Of a stretch of 64,000 nt of DNA, positions 1 to 9,808 are shown in pieces. Source of the stretch: Brachynemurus nebulosus (taxonomy: Eukaryota > Arthropoda > Insecta > Neuroptera > Myrmeleontidae). Both the position numbers and the translations under genes were made by a program. A model generated the notes under the pieces. That model made no database searches. It saw nothing but the letters and a program-made list of their open reading frames with translations, and was not told where the DNA came from. Within the stretch, counting starts at the first letter, position 1. Every line of letters starts with the position of its first letter. Where the stretch lies: positions 11,557,527 through 11,621,526 of the forward strand of contig JAPWDM010000013.1 in NCBI GenBank assembly GCA_035578155.1. Reading direction: 5' to 3'.

Positions 1-217
1 AACACAGGTTACAACGATACATTTGTAAATAATTAGTTAAAATTGTATACATGTAAATTAGAATTAGTACATATACAAAGTGGTAGATAGAATGATATAT
101 GGGTGATACAGTTGAGGGAATAAATATGGTGACAAATTGGATATTATTAAAAATGACACAGGGAGATGCTTCTCCATCTCGTTCTTATTTGAATCTCAGA
201 GCTGTGGGGAGATAGTA
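1..217. other. AT-rich spacer, nothing recognised
   Basis: No coding signal, repeat or RNA motif is visible before the TA dinucleotide that borders the element starting at 218. Confidence 0.5.
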
Positions 218-1215
218 CGGTGCAATTAGACCCAACTCCAAATTGTTCGATACAATCCACATATTGTTTGGTAAAAAGTTACACCATTTTGAGCGTCGGG
301 TTTTGGGGGGAGGAGGGTAGAAGTAGGCAAATTAACGGTTTTCGTCAGTTTTTTTTGAATATTTCGAAAACTATGCAGTTTAACGCAAAAAGTGCCTATA
401 CAAATATATTAAATTGCGAATAAAAATAGTACTATGCATAATCTTGCTGAAGTGAAGATAGTTTCAGAGTTATGGAGGGTGTAAAAGTAGCAATTTTTGG
501 AAAAAATATGACACATTATCACTAAGGAAACTAATTTTTTTATACAGGATTGTGTTTTGTAAAAGGAAATTGCGATTAGTCCTCTTCAAACATAGCGCCC
601 TCCTCTTCTAAATCTTCGTCTATGATGTTCGTATCTCTGTTATCACATCCTAGCCCTGAGCAATTGATATGTTTGAGCAGTTTAGACCACTCGTTCTGCA
701 TTCGCAGTTACCGACGCATTTGTCTTTGCAAGCGCACACTATGAGGGAAAGTAATTCTTCGGGAGCTGCAGGACGTCATGTTGTAATTGGACTCAGGTGT
801 TCGTCAATCTTTTGTTCACCCCCACTCGAGCGTATTTTTTTTCTTATTCAGCCACTGCTGCACCTGGTGATAGGTGCAGCAGTGGCTAACAATACTAAAA
901 ATTGCTACTTTTACACCCTCCGTAACTTTGGAACTGTTCACTTTAGCAAGATTATGCACAGGATCATTTTTGTTTGCAATTTAATGTAGATTATTTTTGT
1001 ACATGACACTTTTTACGCTAAACCCCATAGTTTCCGAACCATCTAAAAAAAAACGTTAATTTGCTTACTTCTACCCCCCTCCCCCCAAAACCCGACGCTC
1101 AAAATGGTGTAACTTTTTGCCAAACAATATATGGACTGTATAGAACAATTTGGGGTTGAAGTGAAACTGTTACTTGGATGTTGAGGTTAGGCCGTTTTTT
1201 TGAATAACTGCACCG
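218..1215. mobile_element. 998-bp nonautonomous DNA transposon with ~280-bp terminal inverted repeats
   Basis: The outermost bases are CGGTGCA at 218-224 and TGCACCG at 1209-1215, each bordered by TA (216-217 and 1216-1217), which fits a TA target duplication. The inverted arms run from about 218-505 and 895-1215. Both carry the poly-G/C block (about 300-320 and 1070-1090), the AAAATGGTGTAACTTTTT-type stretch and the 'gggtgtaaaagtagcaattttt' region in opposite orientation. The right arm has about 35 extra bases near its outer end. No transposase is encoded between the arms; the frames at 220-423 and 669-989 are not protein-like. The TA duplication suggests a Tc1/mariner-type or similar transposase, but the superfamily is not settled. 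Confidence 0.75.
851..886. repeat. Perfect 15-bp hairpin with 6-nt loop inside the transposon
   Basis: The arms at 851-865 and 872-886 are exact reverse complements (GCCACTGCTGCACCT), with loop GGTGAT at 866-871. It is much more GC-rich than its surroundings. It sits just inside the right inverted arm of the 218-1215 element. Confidence 0.85.
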
Positions 1216-1217
1216 TA

Positions 1218-2330
1218 TACTAAGAAATCAAGGGCCCCAGAGACAAACTGGGCATCCGTTTTTCAGGTCACCTTTATACGTCGGAACATTGTTTTATTAA
1301 CCTTTTGCACTCAAGCAAATCCAAACGCGTTTCTCGGCTAATTGGTAAGACATGTGACACATGACGTGACGCATGATTTTTATTCCAATTTTTTTTTAAA
1401 AAAACTTGCAATATTTTTTCCTAAAACTAGAATTATATGTTTAAGGTAGTTGATCGATAAAACGATTTTTTCAAAGTAATTTAACGAAACTTTTCTAGAT
1501 ATTTATTTAATCCAATATGTACCAATAATACGAGCCCTTACCGAAAAAAAATTGACCCCCCCTTAATTTTTTAATAAAATGATTTCAAAGGTTTGTAATT
1601 TTAACACGGGCTCTTATGGGAAAATTCTATTTTTTTTGAATAAAATGAAAACGTGTCAAAGGAATTTGATAAAAATTTAATATGTTATTTAATAGAAAAT
1701 TGCAAACCATATTTAATAAAAAAACGCCGTGAGCAGCGGGGCCCCATCACGGTAGTCGAATTTTCCCCTTCATCTTCGGTATTGAATGTCTACAAGCGAA
1801 ATGTGATTGAAAGTCTACAACCGAATTGTCATTTTGTTGGTTTCAAAACTGGTGATGAGTGTTCGGCTGATCGAGGCTTTAAAAAAAGGTTTTAAGTATT
1901 TAAGGGCTGTATCTCAGTAAATTTCAATTTTGTGCCGAAAACAGGTAGCAGAAAAAAAGCCAACACAATTCGTACGAGGACATTCCTGCCCATGTTTATC
2001 CGCTAATTGCCTTTATGTTTTAGTTTTAAAAATTAAAAAAGGACCTTAAATAGTAAACTGGAAGGCCTTTAGAAAGATATTTTTTCTTTCCAAAAAAATC
2101 CAAAATTTCTATTTTATAAATACTAAAAATCCAAAATTCCTAATTTATAAATAAACAGTGACTTTAATAACATTTTTAAATTACTTAATATGTATGTATT
2201 TCATTTGTCATAAAAGTAAGTTCACTTTTTTTTAAATTTTTTAAAATTACTATTCGCCTACTTGTATTTAGAATAAACATAATGCTTTTAAAACACATTT
2301 AACAATAGCATTCAATTCCGATGTAAAAAT
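1218..2330. other. AT-rich interval without supported genes
   Basis: No feature can be supported firmly. At 1297 the sequence TTAACCTTTTGCACTC resembles the end of the TTAA-type MITE at 4815-5063 (two differences over 16 bases), but no partner end was found, so it may be a broken copy. A short open frame at 1653-1895 has no recognisable domain. Confidence 0.4.
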
Positions 2331-3190
2331 GGGAGAAGTGGGGGGAAAAGTGATGCGGACTCCCTACAAGATACTAGCTGGATACTAACTGAATACACGT
2401 ACAAAATTTCAGCCCTCTAGGTTTCCTTATGGAGTCTCTAGACATGTTAGAAAACAAGCAAAAAAATTAAGGAAATATTGGCGTAAAAATCGTGGGGGTA
2501 AGGGTTAAAAGTTGAAACCTCCAAAAAACAGTGTCTGGCTATTAGCTTATCCTGTACACCAAATTTCAGCCCTCTAGGTTTATTTGGGGAGATTTTGACC
2601 CGAACGAAACTGTTAAAAAACAAGAAAAATCATGTTCTTTTGGGTATAAAAATGGTGGGGGTAGGGGTTAAAAGTCGAGACCCCCAAAAGGCACCCCCTT
2701 GATACTAACTCAATCCGAATACAAAATTTCAGCCCTCTAGGTTTATTCGGGTGACCTGTGCGAGTGGTACAAACTTCGAAAACGTCGAAATGCATGAAAT
2801 TGTAGCTTAAAAATGAGGGGGGTGGGGGGTAAAATATTAAAACCTCCAAAAAGCACAACCCAGGTACGAACTTTATCAACACACCAAATTTCAACCCTCT
2901 ACGTTAATTCTGGGGGGCTGGGGGCCTGTTAGATCCAGCGAAAATCGTTTTTCCCCCGTCTACTCCCACCATATCATCCTAGGAAGCTGAATTTTGGATA
3001 TGTTGTAGATAATTGACCGGAACATTATTTAAAACCGGTTTGGAAAAGTTTTATTGCTTTTCCGCCCCCACCACCCCCCTTAAAGGTCGGGTCCGAAAAA
3101 AAATTTGCCCAAAATTTGACCCCACTTTGATAGTATTGTTGTGCATCGGAATAAGCCCCACTTACCAAATTTCATCTCTTAACTTCCATA
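2330..3190. repeat. Degenerate tandem repeats of ~160 bp
   Basis: The block AAATTTCAGCCCTCTAGGTT recurs near 2403, 2561 and 2723, with diverged versions near 2886 and 3166. The first four are spaced 158, 162 and 163 bases apart. Between the blocks each unit carries a G-rich stretch (gtgggggtaggggttaaaag type) followed by a cctccaaaaag motif. The last unit is more distant and weaker. The G-rich blocks stand out in this AT-rich DNA. No coding capacity was recognised. Confidence 0.8.
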
Positions 3191-3222
3191 GGGGGGCCCT
3201 ACACATATTAAAAGGTTGCGGG

Positions 3223-3224
<2 letters not shown>

Positions 3225-3298
<74 letters not shown>
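3225..3298. repeat. (AT)n microsatellite, left part
   Basis: This is an almost pure AT dinucleotide run with one small interruption near 3268. It directly abuts the TG start of the candidate solo LTR. Confidence 0.95.
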
Positions 3299-3303
<5 letters not shown>

Positions 3304-3602
3304 GAATATGCACTAATTACGTATCAAATTGGAACAAATAACCACACATATTCTTGCTTTTAAACGTTTAATGTTTAATTAACTTAATAATTACATTGAT
3401 AAAAAAAGTAATTTGTATATAATAACACGTATTTAACTGTTCGTGACTGACTCTTCCGTAAAATTCTAAAACGTAAGTAACTTTTTCGTAGAGCGACGTA
3501 AACACAACCTCGTCCATTAAACTAACGTGACTGACTGACTCATCTCCCGTGGCGCCACTATGCAATAGCTGATTCGCGCGCCACCGTACCGTCCAAACTT
3601 CT

Positions 3603-3606
<4 letters not shown>
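3299..3606. mobile_element. Candidate solo LTR inserted in an AT microsatellite
   Basis: The interval begins TGTAAGA (3299-3305) and ends TCTTACA (3600-3606), the TG...CA ends with short inverted repeats expected of an LTR. It is 308 bp long and has (AT)n directly on both sides, as if one microsatellite had been split. The interior is less AT-rich than the flanks. No internal retrotransposon coding region is present, so it would be a recombined solo LTR. The target duplication cannot be read inside AT repeats. A MITE with TGTAAGA ends is the alternative. Confidence 0.5.

Positions 3607-3671
<65 letters not shown>
3605..3671. repeat. (AT)n microsatellite, right part
   Basis: A pure AT dinucleotide run immediately follows the candidate solo LTR. 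Confidence 0.95.
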
Positions 3672-3675
<4 letters not shown>

Positions 3676-4000
3676 CATCTTTTTTTTTTACATAATCGTG
3701 TTCTACGGGTCCGAAAACGGATAGCGCCCCTGGTCTCGCCTCTCGCAGCTCTTATCGTATAGACTGTATAAGTCTAATTTTTCGGAGAAAATTCGACTAA
3801 AAATAAAAGTTATTAACCACGCCGTTTTTGAAATAAAATTTAAAAACATCATTTTGCAACGTTTTTACACCGCTTTTTCAACAATTCTTTTAGATTGCTA
3901 CAACATAAGCGCGCAGAAATTAAAAAAAAAAAAACAAGTGGTATACTAATATAATAACTGAAGAATATTAATACATTATCTAATGTTTGATAAAAGAAAA
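3672..4000. other. Unassigned AT-rich DNA
   Basis: I see no supported feature in this stretch. Confidence 0.4.
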
Positions 4001-4355
4001 ATATGTATAGGGAACTCTAGAACTATTCATAAGGATGCTAGAACACTAAAAAAATAATTGATTTTTACGATTCGGTGCGCTGCGTGAAGTTGGCACACCT
4101 AATTTTTAAAGTTGATTTTTTGGTACTAAATCATCGGAACTATTTAAAATATGTATAGGGAACTCTAAAACTATTCATAAGGATGCTAGAACTCTAAAAA
4201 AATAATTGATTTTTACGATTCGGTGCGCTGGGTGAAGTTGGCACACCTAATTTTTAAAGTTGATTTTTTGGTACTAAATCATCGGAACTATTTAAAATAT
4301 GTATAGGGAACTCTAGAACTATTCATAAGGATGCCGGAATTCTAAAAAAAATTTA
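4001..4355. repeat. 148-bp tandem repeat, about 2.4 copies
   Basis: ATATGTATAGGGAACTCT starts at 4001, 4149 and 4297, an exact 148-bp period. The first two units are nearly identical (for example gctgcgtgaag versus gctgggtgaag). The third breaks off after about 55 bases. The low divergence suggests recent duplication. Confidence 0.9.
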
Positions 4356-4814
4356 AAGTTGCACACATTCGGTATGCCAAATTCACAGGACCCAAGCTTA
4401 GACTTCAACGTTTACTTATTTATATCCAAAACAGTACCGTCCATGCAACAACATGTAATACAATTGATATGAGTGTTTAAATTTGTCAAAACAGTATTTT
4501 AAAGTGTATAATATATTATTATTTATATTGTTGTAAAGGGTAGATATGCTTGCATATATACAAAGCTATATATTATGCAAATACTCAGTGGAGTATACAA
4601 AGGACGGAGGGGGCCAAGGGGAATCATAACCAAAATTCAAACCATATACTAAAATGAAGTTTTGACAATATTTGGCTACCAATGTACATTACTCTCATAA
4701 TTACCTTCATTTAGAGAAAGACTACCGTATGTTCCTCCGAGAAGTTAAGATGCATACGCACCTGTAAACACTACACAGATTTGTTCCAAACACACAACAA
4801 AAGAAACTTAATTG
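4356..4814. other. Unassigned AT-rich DNA
   Basis: No gene, repeat end or RNA motif is recognised between the 148-bp repeats and the TTAA element. Confidence 0.4.
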
Positions 4815-4818
4815 TTAA

Positions 4819-5059
4819 CCCTTTGTACTCGAATCATTTTTTAGTATGGGTATTCAGCTACTCGACAGTAGATTTAATAAAAAATTGTAATACATCAAAG
4901 ATAAATATTTTAAACAAAAGTAGTTTACTTACATATTTTATTTTTATTTGCATATTACAAACATTATATTTTAATATTAAATTTTATAAATTTCTTTAGT
5001 GTGATATTTGAAGTAAAGAATAGGATGGCGCCTGAGAGGCACCTATCGAGTGCAAAGGG
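4819..5059. mobile_element. piggyBac-type MITE, 241 bp, with TTAA target duplication
   Basis: TTAA occurs at 4815-4818 and 5060-5063. The inner ends are CCCTTTGTACTCGA (4819-4832) and TCGAGTGCAAAGGG (5046-5059), reverse complements with one mismatch. A TTAA target and ends beginning CCC are typical of piggyBac-mobilised elements. The body is AT-rich and noncoding. Confidence 0.85.
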
Positions 5060-5063
5060 TTAA

Positions 5064-5719
5064 AAATTAACAAAATTTAGCTCCAGTGACGTTTTTTCTC
5101 GTTTTTCGTGGATGGCACGCGGTAACAAATAAGCTGTCACACAGAAATAAATTAAAAAAAGAAATAAAAAATATTTTATTTTTATTTATTATTACCTTAG
5201 AAATAGGCGAATAAAATATAATTTTGATTAAAAAAAGATAAATATAAAGAGAGAGAGATGAGAAAAATTAACATTAATGAGTTTTATCGTACATTTTTTT
5301 TCTGTGTTGAAGAAAATAAAAAATTACGAAAAAATTTCAGTTGTTAATTCGAAATATCTCTTGTAGTCAGTCGGGTGTACAACTTTGAAAAAGAGTTACA
5401 CTGAAAAAACTGGACTGTTGCTATTACCAAAAAAAACAAAAAAAAAATGTAATTAATTTTTCTAGTTTTTGATATTACAAATAATTTCACACAAACAAAT
5501 AAGATTTTAGTTGTGGTAATTAAAAAGGTTTAACTATTTGTTATCATATTTCAACAAATGTTTGTAGTCATTAAAAGCATTATTATTTTTTTTGTGGCAA
5601 CTAAATAAATTTATTTGATGTCATATTTCAATATCGCATCGCTTTTTTATCGAACTTGGCTTTCAATAAAAGTATAGTATTCAAAAGTTCATGAGTTTAT
5701 GAGTATTGGCTAAATATTA
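5064..5719. other. Unassigned AT-rich DNA with short simple repeats
   Basis: It contains a short AG run near 5250-5262 and A-rich tracts around 5430. The stretch at about 5396-5660 begins CACTGAAAAAA, which can be a transposon end, but I found no matching partner. Confidence 0.35.
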
Positions 5720-5721
5720 TA

Positions 5722-6837
5722 GGGTTGACCGGGGTAATTGTGAATTGGGGCAATTGTGAACGGTGCCTATAATTTCTAAAATAACATTAATATTGTTAAA
5801 AATCAACTCTTAATATGTTTTTTCTGTCCTTTCTTAATATGCTATTAAAATTTCATAACAATTCTCCAAGTACTAGTATCTTTTTTTTATTTTGAAAAAA
5901 CCTTTGCAAAGTTTTATGTATCTTACTTCGACCAATCCTCAAAAAAAAATTTTTTAAAATACATTTCCTTTTTTTAAAAGGTAAGAAATGGTTAAAAAGT
6001 ACTTTTAAAGAAGTGGTCTAAGCCCTGAGAGGGTTCCTTATTAATTGCTAAAGAAATTGGACAATTTATCACCAATTCACAATTACCCCATGATTTTAAA
6101 ATTGTGGGGTAATTGTGAACGTCATTCACGAATGCCCTCATTCGGTCAAAAATTTCAGTAGTGTCCTTTTCAGAGTTGAAATTGTTGATGAAGGTGCTGG
6201 TGACCTTATTGTACAAGTTTCCGTTGTACAAACAATACAAAAAAATTGTTGTTTTTTATTCATGTAAACTAAATGTATTTCCTTGAAAAAGTCTTATTTT
6301 CCTTGTTTTTGTGTGAATGGAATTTTTTGATTTTTTTTATATAATAAAATGACAAAATGTCATCATAATATCATTTTTAGCTTGTAATAAATTTGTTCCT
6401 ATAATTTGTGTTATTTTTCTTTAACCTTGATTTTTTGTAGAAATTTGAGGTATGCCTAACTTGCATTAAACAAAGAGAAATTGTGACCGCTAAAGTATAA
6501 TGAAAAATTTGAAAGTGGAGTAAATGGGAAGAATTGAAGTTGGGCTTTACTCTGACGTACCACACTTCTCTCACTAATTCATTCTAAATAATTTTTCTGA
6601 TGGCATTCACTTTTACCCCGAAATTCATAAGATTTGCAAAACCGCACCGGGGAAATGTGAATGGCTAATAAAATTTTTGTTTTTCATACGAATTTGCTCA
6701 AAATTTGTGTGGTGCATCCTGAATAATGTAGAATTAAAATAAATCAACGATAATGTGATATATAAAATAAAAAATACTTAAAACAACGTTTTTATCTCAA
6801 CTCATGAAAATCCATTCACAATTACCCCGGTCAACCC
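5722..6837. mobile_element. TA-flanked nonautonomous transposon, 1116 bp, with repeated GGGGTAATTGTGAA motif
   Basis: The terminal repeats are 23-bp reverse complements without a mismatch (5722-5744 and 6815-6837), starting GGGTTGACCGGGG, and are bordered by TA on both sides (5720-5721 and 6838-6839). The subterminal motif GGGGTAATTGTGAA or a close variant recurs at about 5732, 5747, 6076-6090 (reverse), 6105-6119 and 6652. Frames on the minus strand (5992-6240, 6377-6574) show no transposase signature. The TA duplication suggests a Tc1/mariner-type transposase. Confidence 0.85.
6076..6119. repeat. Internal 15-bp inverted repeat matching the transposon ends
   Basis: TTCACAATTACCCCA at 6076-6090 is the exact reverse complement of TGGGGTAATTGTGAA at 6105-6119, with a 14-nt spacer. 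Both arms match the terminal repeats of the surrounding element. Confidence 0.85.
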
Positions 6838-6839
6838 TA

Positions 6840-7222
6840 TTCATAATGGTAATGGTGAAAGCGTAGGGTAAAAAATATATTTTCTAACACTGTGGTGTCT
6901 TTAATTTCAAAAAAATTAGTTGAATTTTTATTATGTTTCGCTTCCAAATTTATCGCAAAGCAACGGAAGTATCGTAATCATTTTTGATGAAGCGAAAAAT
7001 TGTTTTCATCAAAATTTTCGAGCTTCCTAAATTATTTTGGTCCGTGTATGTCTAGCGCAACATCTTCGGAACTGTTTAACCAAATTTAATGAAATTTTTT
7101 GTGATCCTACCAGTGATTCGTTAGATGGTTCCCTATGAATATTATCCAAATTGACGCATGCGTCAATGTAAAATTACTATTCGATAAGCTACGGAAATAG
7201 TTAGGACCTAGTTGTGAACAAA
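6840..7222. other. Unassigned AT-rich DNA
   Basis: No supported feature is seen. Confidence 0.4.
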
Positions 7223-7485
7223 CAATTCAAGACATGAGTGGATGAAGGTGTTATGTGATATTTTTTTATAATTTTACAGTAGAAATGTTTGAAAGTTTTT
7301 ATTTACAAATACTCCCCATGCAATAACCCATGTTTATTATTGAATTTCTACAAAACTATTGGACCTAATGAAACCAAATTTGAATATATATGATACTTCA
7401 ATATAGAATATATCAAAATTTGGCAAAAAATGAATTTTTGTAAAAAATGTTGTATAACACCGTCATCCACTCCTGTCTTCAATTG
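7223..7485. mobile_element. 263-bp MITE with 32-bp terminal inverted repeats
   Basis: The arms at 7223-7254 and 7454-7485 are reverse complements with three mismatches over 32 bases; each contains GAGTGGATGA-type sequence. No coding capacity. A clear target duplication is not visible, so the exact ends may lie slightly further out. Confidence 0.75.
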
Positions 7486-7939
7486 ATTTTTATACGATAC
7501 ACGGAAGCTATGTACCGCAACTCATCATGTTACTTCAATATGTTTTGATTTTTGTACAACTTCCAAATCTGTATACCTACATATATTATGCGTGTCCGAG
7601 CTTGAACAATGACTAACTCCTCTGGTCATTCACTCTGGTTACTGCACACAATCAGTAGTTACAAGTTAATAGCTAGCCATTATTTAGCTCCTTTTTTTGT
7701 AACCGTGCAAACCAACCGGCTGCTGTTAGTTTGTAGATATGTTGCTGCTGGGCACGCGGTTGTAGGATAATCTGTTCAATTTTTTTCGATTTTTTCCCGG
7801 ACAATTTTTCGATGTAAAACAAAAAAAAAAAATAAACCTTATACATAGTGCTACTCTTTACACGCGCGGATTTTACAAGGATATTCAAAAATTTAGTAAC
7901 TATTTTTTTATTGTGTTAAGCTCCAAATCGGCACTAAAA
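7486..7939. other. Unassigned AT-rich DNA
   Basis: A minus-strand frame at 7673-7888 has no recognisable domain and includes an A/T-rich tract. I do not support it as a gene. Confidence 0.35.
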
Positions 7940-7943
7940 TTAT

Positions 7944-8903
7944 CCCTAGAACGACAAACTTATTTTTTCTACTCTTAAACCACAAACTGGGGTATATATT
8001 TACCCCACGGGATTTTTGGTCGTAAAATCGATCTGACAGAAGCAATTTCACTTATAAGAACACGAATTTGTTCGTTTTTTCATGCTGAAGAGAATGGTGA
8101 AGAGTAAATTCAATTTAATCAAAGCTTAGTTGGTGAAAAATCTATTTAAATAGCTAAAAGTGTTCAAAAACGCTCAAATTGTCATTTAATAAACAAAAAT
8201 TGATAACTATTTTTCTAATGAACCGATTTTCAAATTTCAGACGGTATTTTAAAGAAGACACAAGGGACTTCAAGCATACAAATGACATCATGATGTTTTG
8301 CCAAAAAAGTCGATTTATTTTGGATTTTGAAAATTGAAAAAATTGGGAATTTGATATGCGGAAAAATCAAACAAAAATGCATGAAATTTTAGTTTTTATG
8401 AATATAAATTTCATTTTTTTTCATACAACATGTAGAAAAAAGGAGAATTTAACTTATTCAAAGGCACTACAATCGCTGCAATATATATTTCCATGATTCT
8501 CGCAGGTCGGTCGCTTGCACTTCGTGCAATATATTCGCGTTTTGCGGTCTTTCGATCGAGGACACAAGCAGCATCGGGCTGGCTATATCTAATGTTTTGT
8601 TGCAAAATAAGGACATTATAAGTGAATCCAAATTATTTTAGCAAGAAAAATAAAAATAACTTACCTAAACAAAACACTGACGTAAACTACAAACTGGGGT
8701 ACATATCAACTCCATACTAGCTTCACGTTTTCCCTTCGTCACAGTAGACAAGAAACCGCAGGGTTTCCCGACCTCACTCTACTGTTAGAACCTTGAACTA
8801 AATTATGGTACAGGTTTTCAGTCGATAATGTTACTGACTAATTTAAAAACGTAGTTTAAAGTTTACCTGGGGTAGATTTCTACCCCAGTTTGTCGTTCTA
8901 GGG
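7944..8903 (-). mobile_element. Internally deleted piggyBac-like transposon with TTAT flanks
   Basis: The ends CCCTAGAACGACAAACT (7944-7960) and its perfect reverse complement (8887-8903) form 17-bp inverted repeats that begin with the CCCTAGAA typical of piggyBac-family ends. Both sides carry TTAT (7940-7943 and 8904-8907), a variant of the canonical TTAA. Subterminal ACAAACTGGGGTA-type motifs and short palindromes with GGGGTA/TACCCC recur near both ends (about 7983-8008, 8688-8702 and 8868-8888). The element is 960 bp against roughly 2-2.5 kb for autonomous members and keeps only the 3' end of a transposase gene. Confidence 0.88.
8454..8582 (-). pseudogene. piggyBac transposase remnant: C-terminal cysteine-rich domain
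   Basis: A 42-residue minus-strand frame starts right after an in-frame TAG (complement of 8583-8585) and ends at TAA (complement of 8454-8456). It reads PARCCLCPRSKDRKTRIYC, then TKCKRPTCENHG, then NIYCSDCSAFE. Cysteines are arranged as CxxC, then CxxC, then CxxxxC or CxxC pairs, like the zinc-binding domain at the C-terminus of piggyBac-family transposases, which recognises the transposon end. The match to the surrounding piggyBac-type ends makes the assignment coherent. The catalytic region with its aspartates is absent, and the upstream frame is closed by the TAG, so no active enzyme could be made. There is no start codon. A longer overlapping frame on the same strand (8411-8605) is a shadow of this domain. 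Confidence 0.8.
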
Positions 8904-8954
8904 TTATGTATATTATTCGAAAACGGAGATTTTTATTTATCACAAGGTCAGTAT

Positions 8955-9520
<566 letters not shown>

Positions 9521-9808
9521 TAATTCTGACAATCTGTTGAATTATAATAATTTGGTTGTGTCTCTATTTGGAAATATGATTTGACAAACTTTTTTTTTTC
9601 TAGGGGCCACACCTGTCCAAAGTTTTAATGAAAAGAACGACTTTGAAAAGCCTATAATTCAATTTAAATTTTAATTTGATTAAAACGAAACGTATCACTG
9701 AACAATTGATTTGAAGCAGATTCATTTGAGTACAAGATCCTAATTTTGAAGCCGTTATCAATCAATCACCACAGTGAAAGGTTACCACAGTAGGCTTGAG
9801 TTTTTCTT
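9521..9808. other. Spacer before the satellite array
   Basis: No feature is recognised here; it is the left flank of the satellite. Confidence 0.4.

Noticed and set aside
1653..1895. 80-codon plus-strand frame with mixed composition
   Set aside because: No family resemblance and no exon borders that I could support.
5992..6574. Two minus-strand frames inside the TA-flanked element
   Set aside because: Neither shows a DNA-binding or DDE/D transposase motif, and the internal inverted repeat lies within one of them.
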